Positions 1-7,979 are shown, counted from the stretch's first letter. The stretch: DNA of 64,000 bases from Anaerolineae bacterium (GCA_022841825.1 JALHQT010000003.1:248001-312000), one strand, 5' to 3'. Program-made: numbers and translations. Notes: a model not told the origin generated them from the sequence alone.

Positions 1-1
1 G

Positions 2-721
2 GCGGTGCGGCAGGCAGTGATCGATGGGCGGCTGCCGCTGGCGCGCGTCGAGGACGCGGTGCGCCGTGTGCTGACGCTCAAACATCAGTACGGACTGTGG
101 CATGATGCGCCGCCGCCCGTCTGGAGCGCGCGCGAGGTCGGCACTCCGGCGCACGCGCAGGTGGAATTGGAGGTTTCGCAGCATGCCGTCGCCGTCATCC
201 GCGACCGCGCCGGGCATGTGCCGCTCGCGCCGGATGCGCACATCACGCTGGTCAACGGGACGGCGCGCAGCGGTTACGCGCCGCTCGGCGCGACGCGCGG
301 CATCGGTCCCAACCAGACGACGCCTGCCTATGATGTATTCGCGGCGGCGCTGCGCGTTCACACGCCGTCGCTTGCGGAGCTGTCGGCGGAGGATGTGCTG
401 GGCGGCGCGCTGCCCGGCGCAGGCGTGATCGTCGTGGTGACGGAGAACTACCCGCTGCCCGGCATGGACTTTGAGCAGGCGAGCCAGCGCGCGGTCATCG
501 AACGGCTGCACACGCACGCTGCCGAGCGCCTGGTCGTCGTCGCACTGCGCGATCCGTATGAGCTGGCGGCGCTGCCGGATGTTGGCACGTATGTCTGCGC
601 GTTCAGCTTCCGCCCGTGCGCGGCGCAGGCGGCGGTCGATGTGCTGCGCGGCGTGGTGCCCGCGGCGGGGCGCTCACCCGTCAGCGTGCCGGGGACAGAA
701 GTCGCCGCGAATGACTTGTAG
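2..721 (+). CDS. Glycoside hydrolase family 3, C-terminal part (truncated by window start)
   Basis: The reading frame is open from the window edge, so this is the 3' end of a longer gene. The visible 239 residues begin with the helix pattern VEDAVRRVLTLKHQYGL that follows the TIM barrel in beta-N-acetylhexosaminidase/beta-glucosidase GH3 enzymes. After it comes the alpha/beta sandwich domain, with ALRDPYELA and ending near SPVSVPG as GH3 proteins do. The catalytic Asp lies upstream and cannot be checked. The probable role is removal of terminal sugars from oligosaccharides or peptidoglycan fragments. A four-hairpin repeat starts about 25 bp after the stop. Substrate cannot be inferred from this part. 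Confidence 0.8.
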   Translation, partial: AVRQAVIDGRLPLARVEDAVRRVLTLKHQYGLWHDAPPPVWSAREVGTPAHAQVELEVSQHAVAVIRDRAGHVPLAPDAHITLVNGTARSGYAPLGATRGIGPNQTTPAYDVFAAALRVHTPSLAELSAEDVLGGALPGAGVIVVVTENYPLPGMDFEQASQRAVIERLHTHAAERLVVVALRDPYELAALPDVGTYVCAFSFRPCAAQAAVDVLRGVVPAAGRSPVSVPGTEVAANDL

Positions 722-746
722 GGGCGCTGACGACAGCCGCAGGCGG

Positions 747-950
747 AACGCATCGAAACCACAGATGCGTTTTCGCGTCGCTGGAAGCTCAAAGCTTCCA
801 GCTTGAAGGGTGGAAAAGCCTCTCGAAGAGGCTCCAGAGATTTTCTCATGTCGAAAGTACGGGTTAGAGAGCCGCTTCAGCGGCTTTCGACTGGGCTTGT
901 AGCCTGAAGCTTTGAGCTTCAGGCGGCGAAACAGGTTTAATGCGGTTGCC
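747..950 (-). repeat. Four-hairpin intergenic element, copy 1
   Basis: About 200 bp of intergenic DNA (the 722-1052 gap holds little else) contains four short hairpins: CTGGAAGCT/AGCTTCCAG at about 781-801, AGCCTCT/AGAGGCT near 814-831, AGCCGCT/AGCGGCT near 870-886, and GCCTGAAGCT/AGCTTCAGGC near 902-924. A closely similar copy in opposite orientation lies at 15668-15875. One inner stem differs between the two by a base-pair swap that keeps pairing. Just downstream (about 945-1011) a short open stretch reads like a protein tail (GVTLEDYWQRGD then stop), possibly a gene remnant; I cannot assign it. Confidence 0.75.
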
Positions 951-1052
951 TTCGGCTTGGGCGTGACGCTGGAGGACTACTGGCAGCGCGGCGATACGCC
1001 TGACGCCTGAGCGCCGCCCCATGCTCATGATCGGTGCGCAGGTCCTGAAAAG

Positions 1053-1679
1053 TCATGGACACTCTCGTTGCAGCACCTCACCGACCGCGCGCAGCACATA
1101 GTAGACGGAAGTCGCGCCGGGGTCCTGCGTGCCCAGGCTGCGCTCTTTGAGCACGGCGGAACGCCCGCGCGCCGCCACCATGTCCTTTGTCGATTCCATG
1201 CCCGCGCGCCCTGCATCGAGTGCGCCGCCCCACGCTGCCGGGATGGTCGCGCCCGCGCCTGCCTGCGCTCCAAACGCCTCCGTGAACGGGATGAGCGTGT
1301 CGAGCATGGTCTTATCGCCGAGCTTCGCCTTGCCCAGCTTCATCAGCGCGTCCTGAGCCTTAACGAGGGCGCTATGCACCTGGATCGCGGTCGTCACGTC
1401 GCCTTGCAGCCCGCCGCCCAGCGTCATCAGGTACATGCCGACCAGCGCGCCGGATGCCCCGCCCGCCGCGTCCGAGAATGCCATGCCCGCTTTGGCGATG
1501 ACCTGCCCCGCCGTGCCTGTCCGGTCGGCGGCAGCAGCGGCGCGAAAGCCGCGCGCCATGCCCGCGCCATGATCGCCATCACCCGCGACCGAGTCCAACT
1601 GCGCGAGTTCCGGCTCTTTTTCGAGGATGATCGCCAGCGCAGCGTCAATGCATTGGGCGGCGAGGGTGGATTGATCCAT
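1053..1679 (-). CDS. dhaL: Dihydroxyacetone kinase subunit DhaL (nucleotide-binding)
   Basis: 208 residues, the usual DhaL length. DhaL is the all-helical ADP/ATP-binding subunit that phosphorylates the dihydroxyacetone held by DhaK. The diagnostic magnesium-binding motif VAGDGDHG is at residues 31-38, with Asp at 29, 34 and 36, followed by GAGMARG. It lies downstream of dhaK on the same strand with a 130-bp gap filled by an inverted repeat. No DhaM phosphotransferase subunit is in the window, so the phosphoryl donor (PTS or ATP) is open. Related split kinases acting on erythrulose or other ketoses cannot be excluded. Confidence 0.9.
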   Translation of the reverse strand: MDQSTLAAQCIDAALAIILEKEPELAQLDSVAGDGDHGAGMARGFRAAAAADRTGTAGQVIAKAGMAFSDAAGGASGALVGMYLMTLGGGLQGDVTTAIQVHSALVKAQDALMKLGKAKLGDKTMLDTLIPFTEAFGAQAGAGATIPAAWGGALDAGRAGMESTKDMVAARGRSAVLKERSLGTQDPGATSVYYVLRAVGEVLQRECP

Positions 1680-1725
1680 GTTGTAACTCCTGCATCCTGC
1701 AATAATCGATCAGGTTCTATTTCGA

Positions 1726-1807
1726 GTGCGAAGTGCGTGGTGCGAAACAACAGGCATCGAAATGTAGGGGCGCAATACATTGCGCCCCTACTTCGCACCA
1801 CGCACTC
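1726..1807. repeat. GTGCG inverted repeat with nested palindrome, copy 1
   Basis: Between dhaL and dhaK. The outer arms are GTGCGAAGTGCGTGGTGCG and its approximate complement TTCGCACCACGCACTC. Nested inside is an independent palindrome at 1764-1791 (GTAGGGGCGCAAT / ATTGCGCCCCTAC). Related outer arms recur at 10705, 20830, 35953, 42044 and 50038. Confidence 0.8.
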
Positions 1808-1809
1808 CT

Positions 1810-2802
1810 CTACACATTCGTCCACGCGGGCGTCTCGGTCGGGTAGTCGAGCAGCGCTTGCAGGTCGCTGTCGAGCCACATCAGCGTCAAGCCGCAGCCT
1901 TCCATGTTGAGCGAGGTCGCCAGCTCGCCGACGACGGGCTTGTAGAGGTCAATGCCCGCCGCCGCCAGCCGCTTGTGGATGTCGCCGTACATGACGAACA
2001 TCTCCTCGTACTTGGTCGCGCCCAATCCATTGACCAGCACGACCGCCTTTGAACCGGCACCCGCTGGCACGTCCGAGAGCACTTTATCGACCAGCAGCCC
2101 GGCGATCTCCGATGCGCTGCGCAGGTCGGACGTTTCGACGCCCGGCTCGCCATGAATGCCCAAGCCGAGTTCCATCTTGTCCTGCGCGACGGTGAAGAGC
2201 GGCTGCGGCTGCCCAGGGATGGTGCAACCGCCAAAGGCAACGCCGAACGAGCGCGTCATCGCGTTGGCATGGCGTCCCATCGCCTCGACCGTATCGAGGT
2301 TGTCGCCGCGCCACGCCGACGCGCCGAGGACTTTGAAGACGAAGAAGTCACCCGCCACGCCGCGCCGCGAGTCGAAATCTGCCGACGACGCCACGTCGTC
2401 GGTGACGAGCACCTGGCGCACGTCGATGCCTTCCATCTCCAGGCGCATCTCCGCCATGCCGAAGTTCATCACGTCGCCGCTGTAGTTGCCATACGAAAAG
2501 ACGACGCCCGCGCCGCCGTCGAGCGCCTTGCCACAGCGGTAGCACTGCTCGCCCGACGGGCTGGTGAAGATGTCGCCGATGACCGCGCCATGGGCGAAGC
2601 CCTTGCCGACCAGCCCGCAGAACAGCGGGTAGTGCCCGCTGCCGCCGCCGATCAGCACCGACACCTTGCCGGGCGTCGGTCCGCCCTTGACCATGACGCC
2701 AGCGGCATTCGGGATGCGTTCGACATAACGGCTGTAAGCGGCGGTGAAGCCTTTGATCATCTGTTCTTTGAAATCGACCGGGTTATTGAAGACTTTAGTC
2801 AT
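1810..2802 (-). CDS. dhaK: Dihydroxyacetone kinase subunit DhaK (substrate-binding)
   Basis: 330 residues. DhaK binds dihydroxyacetone covalently as a hemiaminal to a histidine and presents it to DhaL; the product is dihydroxyacetone phosphate for glycolysis. The family motifs are complete: GGGSGHYP with His57, NYSGDVMNF with the catalytic Asp110, and GIHGEPG with the substrate-binding His217. The start ATG at 2802 is the first in the frame. It is followed on the same strand by dhaL, as in normal dhaKL operons. The specific ketose substrate (dihydroxyacetone or a four-carbon ketose) is not decided by sequence alone. Confidence 0.92.
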   Translation of the reverse strand: MTKVFNNPVDFKEQMIKGFTAAYSRYVERIPNAAGVMVKGGPTPGKVSVLIGGGSGHYPLFCGLVGKGFAHGAVIGDIFTSPSGEQCYRCGKALDGGAGVVFSYGNYSGDVMNFGMAEMRLEMEGIDVRQVLVTDDVASSADFDSRRGVAGDFFVFKVLGASAWRGDNLDTVEAMGRHANAMTRSFGVAFGGCTIPGQPQPLFTVAQDKMELGLGIHGEPGVETSDLRSASEIAGLLVDKVLSDVPAGAGSKAVVLVNGLGATKYEEMFVMYGDIHKRLAAAGIDLYKPVVGELATSLNMEGCGLTLMWLDSDLQALLDYPTETPAWTNV

Positions 2803-3202
2803 CGTGGAAGTCCTTGAGTGGAATCGTAAAGAATCAAAAGCGCAGCATGTGGACTAACGATGACGAGGATCATAACGATGGCGGGCGTGGGGCGCAATAA
2901 AGGGGATCGCTTGGAACGGCTTTTCAACGTATTGCCCCCATACTCGCCGCTCCCTTTCGCGTTTCCGCTCCTCGAAACTGCACGACTGCTTGTTCGGTGA
3001 GCTGTAGTTGTCGTTTTGCCATTCCTCTATGTCACTTCATTTGGTTGTGTTTTCGGAAACATATTGTGATCTAACGCCCCCTAAAGCATTAAGGATAATG
3101 CAAGCTACAAGTCTTATGAGTTGAAAAATCAAATTTAAATTAATGTCAATGACAGGGCTGCAACTTACGCCCCTCATTCATCTGCTTTAGGAGACTCTGT
3201 TC
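2803..3202. other. 400-bp divergent intergenic region
   Basis: This separates the divergent dhaK (minus) and secreted repeat-protein (plus) genes and so should carry both promoters. The right half (about 3050-3160) is noticeably AT-rich for this window, with runs such as AAATTTAAATTAATG, and a purine-rich AGGAG lies just before the ATG at 3203. I see no convincing -35/-10 pair, hairpin or repeat, and no small gene. Confidence 0.4.
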
Positions 3203-4474
3203 ATGACGTACACCGTTCGTATTGTGGCTCTTCTCGTCGTTTTCGTATTGGCCAGCGTCAGCATGGCGTTCGCACAGGATTCTGCTGAAGGTGGCGATTA
3301 TTTCATCAGCGGGACTCGTCTGGACGGCTCAACCTACACGGGCGGCATGGAAATTATGCGCCATGCCACCCTGCCTTACTACACACTTTCCTGGCAGGTC
3401 GCAGAGCCATTTTACGGCCAGGGACTTCTCAACGGCAGTATTTTGACTGCGGGCTGGGGCATAAACTGCGTGGTTGCGGCTTTCGTCGCTGATGACAGCG
3501 GCAACCTGACGGGCCAGGTGGTGGACTCTTCCGCTGGTGCCGTGAACCCTCAGAATGCTGCCATCATCGAATCCGGCGCAATCAGCCGCTGGAACCTCAC
3601 CGGCACACTGACGGACGGCACGCCCTATGAAGGTGTGATGACGTTCACTCCGAATGAGAATGGTCAAAGCGGTGCCGTCGAACTGCAAGTGGGCGCGGGC
3701 ATCCTGTCTGGCGTTGCGCTGTTCGATGCCGGCGTCTTCTCAGTTGTTTATGGCAACGAAAACTGCGGTCTGGGGACATACGTGACCCAAGAAAACGGCA
3801 GCCTTGTGGGCCGTTGGACCCTTGTCGGACAGACCAACGTGGGCACCGAAAACGCGACTCTCATCGACATCAGCGGCGCGCACAACGTCACTGGCACCAG
3901 CCTCGACGGGACCCCATACGAAGGCACGGCGGCTGTGACGGCAAACAACCAGGTTCATACCTTCGATTACGGCATCGGCGAGACAGTGTTCCCCGGTGTA
4001 GGCATCCTACGTGGAAGCACTGTGGCCGTCGGCTATGGCAGCGAAACCTGCTCGGTTGCCTCCTACTTTGTCTACCCGAACGGTATGCTTTCGGGTCTGT
4101 GGTCGCGTGTGGGCAGCGACACCGTGGGCAGCGAAACGGCACTGCGCAATGAAGAAGCGGCAATCGCCGAAGGGGCGCTCATTCCCGATGTCGCGGGGAG
4201 CTACACGATTATCGGTACCAACGCCAGCGACGGCGGCCTCTACACGGGCACGCTCAATGTCATTCCGCAGGGAGATGTCTATCAGTTCTCGTGGACGTTC
4301 GAAAATGACGTCACCGATGAAGGCATAGGCATCCTATTCGGCAACACCATCACCGTCGCATCAGGCGGTGAAGGCTGCGCGGTGAATGCGTACCGCGTCC
4401 AGCCGAACAGCATGGAAGGCGTCTGGGCTGTGTACGGACAGAGCGTCCAGGGTACCGAGAATCTGTCCCGCTAG
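3203..4474 (+). CDS. Secreted protein with four tandem about 95-residue repeats
   Basis: 423 residues with a clear Sec signal peptide (hydrophobic residues 8-22, cleavage after A-F-A before QDS). The mature part is four copies of one module. Each begins with G-T-x-x-D-G-x-x-Y-x-G, has a central G-I-G-I-L or similar followed by G-x-x-x-x-V-x-Y-G and a single conserved Cys (NCVV, NCGL, TCSV, GCAV), and ends with a G-x-W/L...G...G(T/S)E segment. The pattern suggests a repeated beta-sheet unit, probably an extracellular adhesin-like or ligand-binding protein. I do not recognise a named family with certainty. Shine-Dalgarno AGGAG precedes the ATG, and a strong terminator follows. Confidence 0.8.
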   Translation: MTYTVRIVALLVVFVLASVSMAFAQDSAEGGDYFISGTRLDGSTYTGGMEIMRHATLPYYTLSWQVAEPFYGQGLLNGSILTAGWGINCVVAAFVADDSGNLTGQVVDSSAGAVNPQNAAIIESGAISRWNLTGTLTDGTPYEGVMTFTPNENGQSGAVELQVGAGILSGVALFDAGVFSVVYGNENCGLGTYVTQENGSLVGRWTLVGQTNVGTENATLIDISGAHNVTGTSLDGTPYEGTAAVTANNQVHTFDYGIGETVFPGVGILRGSTVAVGYGSETCSVASYFVYPNGMLSGLWSRVGSDTVGSETALRNEEAAIAEGALIPDVAGSYTIIGTNASDGGLYTGTLNVIPQGDVYQFSWTFENDVTDEGIGILFGNTITVASGGEGCAVNAYRVQPNSMEGVWAVYGQSVQGTENLSR

Positions 4475-4495
4475 TGCCTAGTCCCTGCAACACCG

Positions 4496-4524
4496 AAAGG
4501 GCGGCCCATGAGGTCGCCCTTTTT
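4496..4524 (+). terminator. Rho-independent terminator after the secreted repeat protein
   Basis: Stem AAGGGCG / CGCCCTT with a short loop, followed by a run of T, 22 bp after the stop codon at 4474. Confidence 0.8.
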
Positions 4525-4530
4525 GATTAT

Positions 4531-4639
4531 CGCTCGCGCCGTCTGAGCCGTGTATGGCTGGGACACGACGATCCTGGGCGACGAGGAGGCGATGCTGCGC
4601 GCGCTGCTGGCACTCAACGCAGCGCGCGCAGGGGGGTGA
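4531..4639 (+). pseudogene. 3' remnant of a type IIG/IIL restriction-methylase gene
   Basis: The last about 30 codons match the C-terminus of the intact restriction-modification gene at 11955-15065. Reading YGWDTTILGDEEAMLRAL then LLALNAARAGG and stop, it aligns with YGWDAAILADEEAMLRAL and LLALNAARAGA there. In the matching frame a TGA at 4544-4546 replaces a cysteine codon, so the fragment is not expressed as the old protein. Nothing upstream of about 4531 resembles the rest of the gene. This is either a decayed duplicate or the scar of a lost second restriction-modification gene. Confidence 0.8.
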
Positions 4640-4657
4640 GAGCAGGAGCGTAAAACG

Positions 4658-5410
4658 CTAGCCTTTCGTCGTATCTCCGCTCCCCGCCTTGCCGAACGTC
4701 CGGCGCAGCTTGCCGCGCGGGGCGGCGTCCGCCGAGTGCGCTTTGGGCGCGTCGTCGAGCGGTTCGACGCGCAGGCTGGACGCGACGGCACACTCGAAGA
4801 CGACCGTCTGCCCGGCGAGGATCTTGACCTCTTTCGGCTTCATCTCGCCGCGCCCAATCGTGACGGCGGTCGGCAGATCGGTGCGAAAGCGTGCGCGGGG
4901 GGCGGTACGGGCAGCGCGTGCCTCGCGCGGCTCGCGCTTTTCGACGACCGGCATATCGACGTGGATGATGCCGTCGATCTTGTTCGCCGGATCGGTGACG
5001 CGGTAGCGCCCTGGGCGCACCAGGGTGACAGCGAACAGATCGCCCGCCGGGATGCCCGCCGCGCTGTCGAGGACGGTCGCGCGTTCTTTGCCGGTGATGC
5101 GGTCGATGGTGACGGTGTACGCCGCCTCGCCGCTCCCTGCGAAGAAGCCGAGCGCCCCGGTCGGCGCGAGCGCGTAAGTGGAGTCGAACGCGCCCGCCAT
5201 GTCGATGTTGATCTGGAAGACGCCGCCGTCGGCGACCTGCACGGGCGCGCGGTGGATCAGCGATCCCTCGCGGCGGATGAACACCTCATACGTCCCCTCC
5301 GCCGGAAAGCGATGGATGAGCGTGGTCAGGGTCGTGAGCGCGGTCGCCTGGAGCGGGCGGCGGATGAAGATCGCCCGGTTGAGCAGGATTGGTTTTTTCT
5401 GAAAGCGCAT
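4658..5410 (-). CDS. Unknown protein, third gene of the unknown three-gene operon
   Basis: 250 residues starting MRFQKKPILLNRAIF. The start at 5410 is chosen because it lies 2 bp after the preceding stop and has a GGAG ribosome site overlapping that stop; an earlier start would overrun the neighbour. There is no signal peptide or membrane segment. The pattern FPAEGTYEVFIRREG...APVQVADGGVFQINIDMAG in the first half suggests beta-sandwich structure. The last 60 residues are basic and low in complexity, with a TIGRGEMKPKEV stretch. I do not recognise a family. Tight coupling to the two upstream genes argues for a shared complex or process. Confidence 0.6.
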   Translation of the reverse strand: MRFQKKPILLNRAIFIRRPLQATALTTLTTLIHRFPAEGTYEVFIRREGSLIHRAPVQVADGGVFQINIDMAGAFDSTYALAPTGALGFFAGSGEAAYTVTIDRITGKERATVLDSAAGIPAGDLFAVTLVRPGRYRVTDPANKIDGIIHVDMPVVEKREPREARAARTAPRARFRTDLPTAVTIGRGEMKPKEVKILAGQTVVFECAVASSLRVEPLDDAPKAHSADAAPRGKLRRTFGKAGSGDTTKG

Positions 5411-5412
5411 GA

Positions 5413-6336
5413 TTAGGCTCCTATATCTGCCTGGACGACCAGTTCGGTCGCGTCCACGCGGGCGACGACATTGCGGATAGGCACGGCGACCGGGATCAAG
5501 CCCTGCGGCGTGGCAGGCATGATCTCGAACGGGTCGGGCAGACGGAAGACGGGGATGCAGTGACCGAGGAAATCGGCGAGCGCCGTCAGGATGAAATCGC
5601 CCAAGCCGAACGAGATGTTGAAGATGTCGCTCAACCACTCGTCGAAATCGTCGCCAATATCGAGCACCGCGCGTATGACATCGCCGACGCCGCCGATGAT
5701 CGCCAGGATCAGGTCGCGCACGACGCCGCCAGGGATCAGGTCTTCTACCAGCTCGGTCAGCGAATCTTCGATCAGGTCGCCGATGATGTCCGGGAAGTCG
5801 AACAGGTCGAGGTCAATCGTCTCCGGGTCGAGGAAAAGCTGCCATTCATCGCGGTCGAACGGCTCAATCGTCCCGTTGGCGACCAGTTGATTGCGCACGA
5901 GCTGACAGAGCGCGTTCAGCGCGGGTGGGTTATCGACATCGAAGTAACGCGGGATGACGCGCCCGATGATGCTGACTTCCTGGGCGACCAGCGCAGCGAA
6001 ATCCGGCGCGATCGAGACATCCGGGTCACCGTCGAAGATGCAGGTGCGCGGCAGGCAGAAGGGACCCAGGCAGCCGCCGCCGACGCAGACCGCCGGGATG
6101 TCCAAGCCCAGGCGGACTTCCAGCGTGTCCCACTTGAGATCCAGTTCCTTGATCTCGACGGTGTTGTCGGCGCGGAAATCGATGGTGCCGCCTTCCAGAT
6201 GGCACTTGACGGTGTAGCCCGTCGTGAGCGCGCCGTGATCCTGGTCGTCTGATTTCTCGAAGACGAAGTTATCCGTCAGCACCTTCATGGCGCGCTGAAC
6301 GACCGTCTCGCGTGCTGCAACAGTCATATGAGCCAT
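5413..6336 (-). CDS. Unknown protein, second gene of the unknown three-gene operon
   Basis: 307 residues. The ATG at 6336 is preferred over GTG 6342 because GAGGAGG lies 7 bp before it; the gene follows directly on the stop of the upstream gene. There is no signal peptide. The first third alternates polar and hydrophobic residues (VEIKELDLKWDTLEVRLGL) like amphipathic beta-strands. A four-cysteine patch (CVGGGC...C...C) follows at roughly residues 90-105. The middle is strongly acidic and hydrophobic (IDLDLFDFPDIIGDLIED) with Ile/Val/Gly-rich helices that could bind lipid or a membrane surface. A lipid-binding beta/alpha fold is possible but unproven. I do not recognise the family. Confidence 0.6.
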   Translation of the reverse strand: MAHMTVAARETVVQRAMKVLTDNFVFEKSDDQDHGALTTGYTVKCHLEGGTIDFRADNTVEIKELDLKWDTLEVRLGLDIPAVCVGGGCLGPFCLPRTCIFDGDPDVSIAPDFAALVAQEVSIIGRVIPRYFDVDNPPALNALCQLVRNQLVANGTIEPFDRDEWQLFLDPETIDLDLFDFPDIIGDLIEDSLTELVEDLIPGGVVRDLILAIIGGVGDVIRAVLDIGDDFDEWLSDIFNISFGLGDFILTALADFLGHCIPVFRLPDPFEIMPATPQGLIPVAVPIRNVVARVDATELVVQADIGA

Positions 6337-6338
6337 GA

Positions 6339-7367
6339 TCACGCCTCCTCGATCACGAGATTGATGAACGCTTTAAGCTGGTCGCCTTCGATGGCGGGGT
6401 TGAACGGGAGTTGTGGGGTGATCGGCGCGGGGCGGAGCGAGACCTTCTCCTCGATGGTTACGTTGTTGTCCGACAGCATCGAGGTGATGTCGAGGATCAT
6501 CGTCTCCATCGGCACGACCAGACGCGGCAGGATGCCCAGGCGCAGGGTCGTTTTGATGAAGCATTCGATGGCGTCTTCCATCGGCGTTGGCTGGAGATCG
6601 ACGATCTCGATCCCGTCGAGGCGCGGCTTGAGATACTGCTTGCCATCGTTGCCGATGGTGCCCCACTCAAAGTGGGCGGTGGCGAACACTTCCAGGCAGA
6701 CGCAGATCAGGCTGCGCGTGGGGAGCGTACGCGGTTCGTTGCTGCCGGGATCGAGCACCAGATCATCGAGATCGATCGCAATGTCGTCCAACGGGAAGCG
6801 GCGGCGAATGGGCGTGGCAAGGGTGACCGGCGAGGCAAGGCGCGTTACGTTCGCCAGCACCGGGCGCACCGATTGGGCAGCCATGCGGCGGGTGCGTGGA
6901 CGCGGCGCGGGGGCGAACAGATCGCCCTGGCGCACGGCGGCGAGTTCCATCTCGCGGATGTGCTCGGCGATCACGTCGTCAGACGGGCAGTCGATGCCGA
7001 CGCAGGCGCGGAAGCGCAGCGCCAGCCGCTGGGGGGGCAGTGCGCCGAGCTGGGGCGGCAGGGCGATGGTGTTGCCAGGGTGAAAGTCGATTTGAAAGTC
7101 GGTGAGCTGAACGCAGAAGTTCAGCCCGATCTTGACGGACGCGCCGAGGATGGGCAGCGGGTCCTGCACGGTGAAGAGCGGGTTGCCCGCATCGATGACG
7201 CGCTGATCGGCTTGGATGGGAGTGCAGAGGAGATCCGGGCGGCGGCGGAAGAACGGCGTGGCGTAGTTGAAGAGCGAGGGACGCTGGCGCATGACGTGAC
7301 GCACCACGCGGTTGATCCCTTCCTCATGGACTGCGCCGAACAAATCACTGCGGTCTGTAAACGGCAT
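6339..7367 (-). CDS. Unknown protein, first gene of the unknown three-gene operon
   Basis: 342 residues, starting at ATG 7367 with a purine-rich AAGGATAGAG upstream. No signal peptide. The N-terminal 60 residues are helical with a pattern EEGINRVVRHVMRQRPSLFN. Then come two beta-rich parts: one around FCVQLTDFQIDFHPGN with conserved-looking Pro/Cys positions (residues 75-125), and one around YLKPRLDGIEIVDL (residues 245-300). A basic, proline-rich linker (about 150-190) joins them. The last codons overlap the next gene. Alternating hydrophobic strands also occur in the neighbour, so the two may be distantly related or form one assembly. I know of no family name for it. Confidence 0.6.
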   Translation of the reverse strand: MPFTDRSDLFGAVHEEGINRVVRHVMRQRPSLFNYATPFFRRRPDLLCTPIQADQRVIDAGNPLFTVQDPLPILGASVKIGLNFCVQLTDFQIDFHPGNTIALPPQLGALPPQRLALRFRACVGIDCPSDDVIAEHIREMELAAVRQGDLFAPAPRPRTRRMAAQSVRPVLANVTRLASPVTLATPIRRRFPLDDIAIDLDDLVLDPGSNEPRTLPTRSLICVCLEVFATAHFEWGTIGNDGKQYLKPRLDGIEIVDLQPTPMEDAIECFIKTTLRLGILPRLVVPMETMILDITSMLSDNNVTIEEKVSLRPAPITPQLPFNPAIEGDQLKAFINLVIEEA

Positions 7368-7471
7368 TTTTCTCTATCCTTTGATAACACCGGATCAACG
7401 TCGCCCTTGTTGGCAACATATTGAATCATGCAGGGTCTGGGCAGATGTTCTACAAAGGGCGGAATACTCAA

Positions 7472-7488
7472 CCCCCATTCGATGGGGG
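7472..7488. other. Perfect 7-bp hairpin between divergent genes
   Basis: CCCCCAT and ATGGGGG are separated by a 3-base loop in the 189-bp gap between the unknown operon and the nitroreductase-like gene. It has no T-run, so it is not an obvious terminator. It could be a regulatory dyad or a residual repeat. Confidence 0.4.
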
Positions 7489-7556
7489 ATCGCCGCGCGA
7501 AAAGGCGTGATACGTTGAGGATAATGGTACGCATAGCGCTCAGGAGTTTGCCTGCT

Positions 7557-7979
7557 ATGACTACGCGCGTGCAGCATCACCGATCACGGGGACTGCTTGA
7601 CATCATTCGGCAGTTCAACAAACACATCCTGAATCCGACCGTTCTGCGGGTCGTTCGGTTTATCCCCTTCTACGGCGTGGTCGAGCATGTTGGTCGCCGC
7701 TCCGGGAAGCACTACCGTACACCCATCCTGGTCGGGCGGGTCGCAGATGGCTTTTATGCCCCGCTGCCATATGGCGATCATGTCGATTGGCATCGCAACA
7801 TTCAGGCGATGAATCACTTTACGCTGATGTGGCGCGGGCGGCGCTACCCTGTGGATTACACTGGGTTGGTCGATGCGGAGGAGGCGATCCCGCAGATGCC
7901 GAAGATGGCACAGCGCAGCCTGCGGGGAATGCACGTCGACCTGTACATCCGGCTGCACGACGCGCAGATCGGCGGCTGA
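7557..7979 (+). CDS. Deazaflavin (F420)-dependent nitroreductase-family protein
   Basis: 140 residues. The ATG at 7557 is chosen because AGGAG lies about 11 bp upstream; earlier in-frame starts give a non-conserved tail. The core YGVVEHVGRRSGKHYRTP followed by DGFYAPLPYGDHVDWHRNI is typical of the split-barrel Ddn/DUF385 family, which binds the deazaflavin cofactor F420 or related flavins and reduces varied electrophiles or quinones. The C-terminal part (WRGRRYPV) also fits. It stands alone and divergent from the unknown operon; the physiological substrate is unknown. Confidence 0.8.
   Translation: MTTRVQHHRSRGLLDIIRQFNKHILNPTVLRVVRFIPFYGVVEHVGRRSGKHYRTPILVGRVADGFYAPLPYGDHVDWHRNIQAMNHFTLMWRGRRYPVDYTGLVDAEEAIPQMPKMAQRSLRGMHVDLYIRLHDAQIGG

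Noticed and set aside
747-950. Insertion sequence or transposon
   Set aside because: The repeats encode no transposase and lack clear flanking target duplications; they are better described as non-autonomous hairpin elements.
945-1011. Continuation of the GH3 protein after the repeat
   Set aside because: The short open stretch ending GDTPDA is in a different frame, and the GH3 domain already has a normal end at 721; it may be an unrelated remnant but cannot be assigned.
4658-7367. Contractile injection or phage tail genes
   Set aside because: No sheath, tube, baseplate or lysis genes lie nearby, and none of the three proteins shows recognisable tail-protein motifs.
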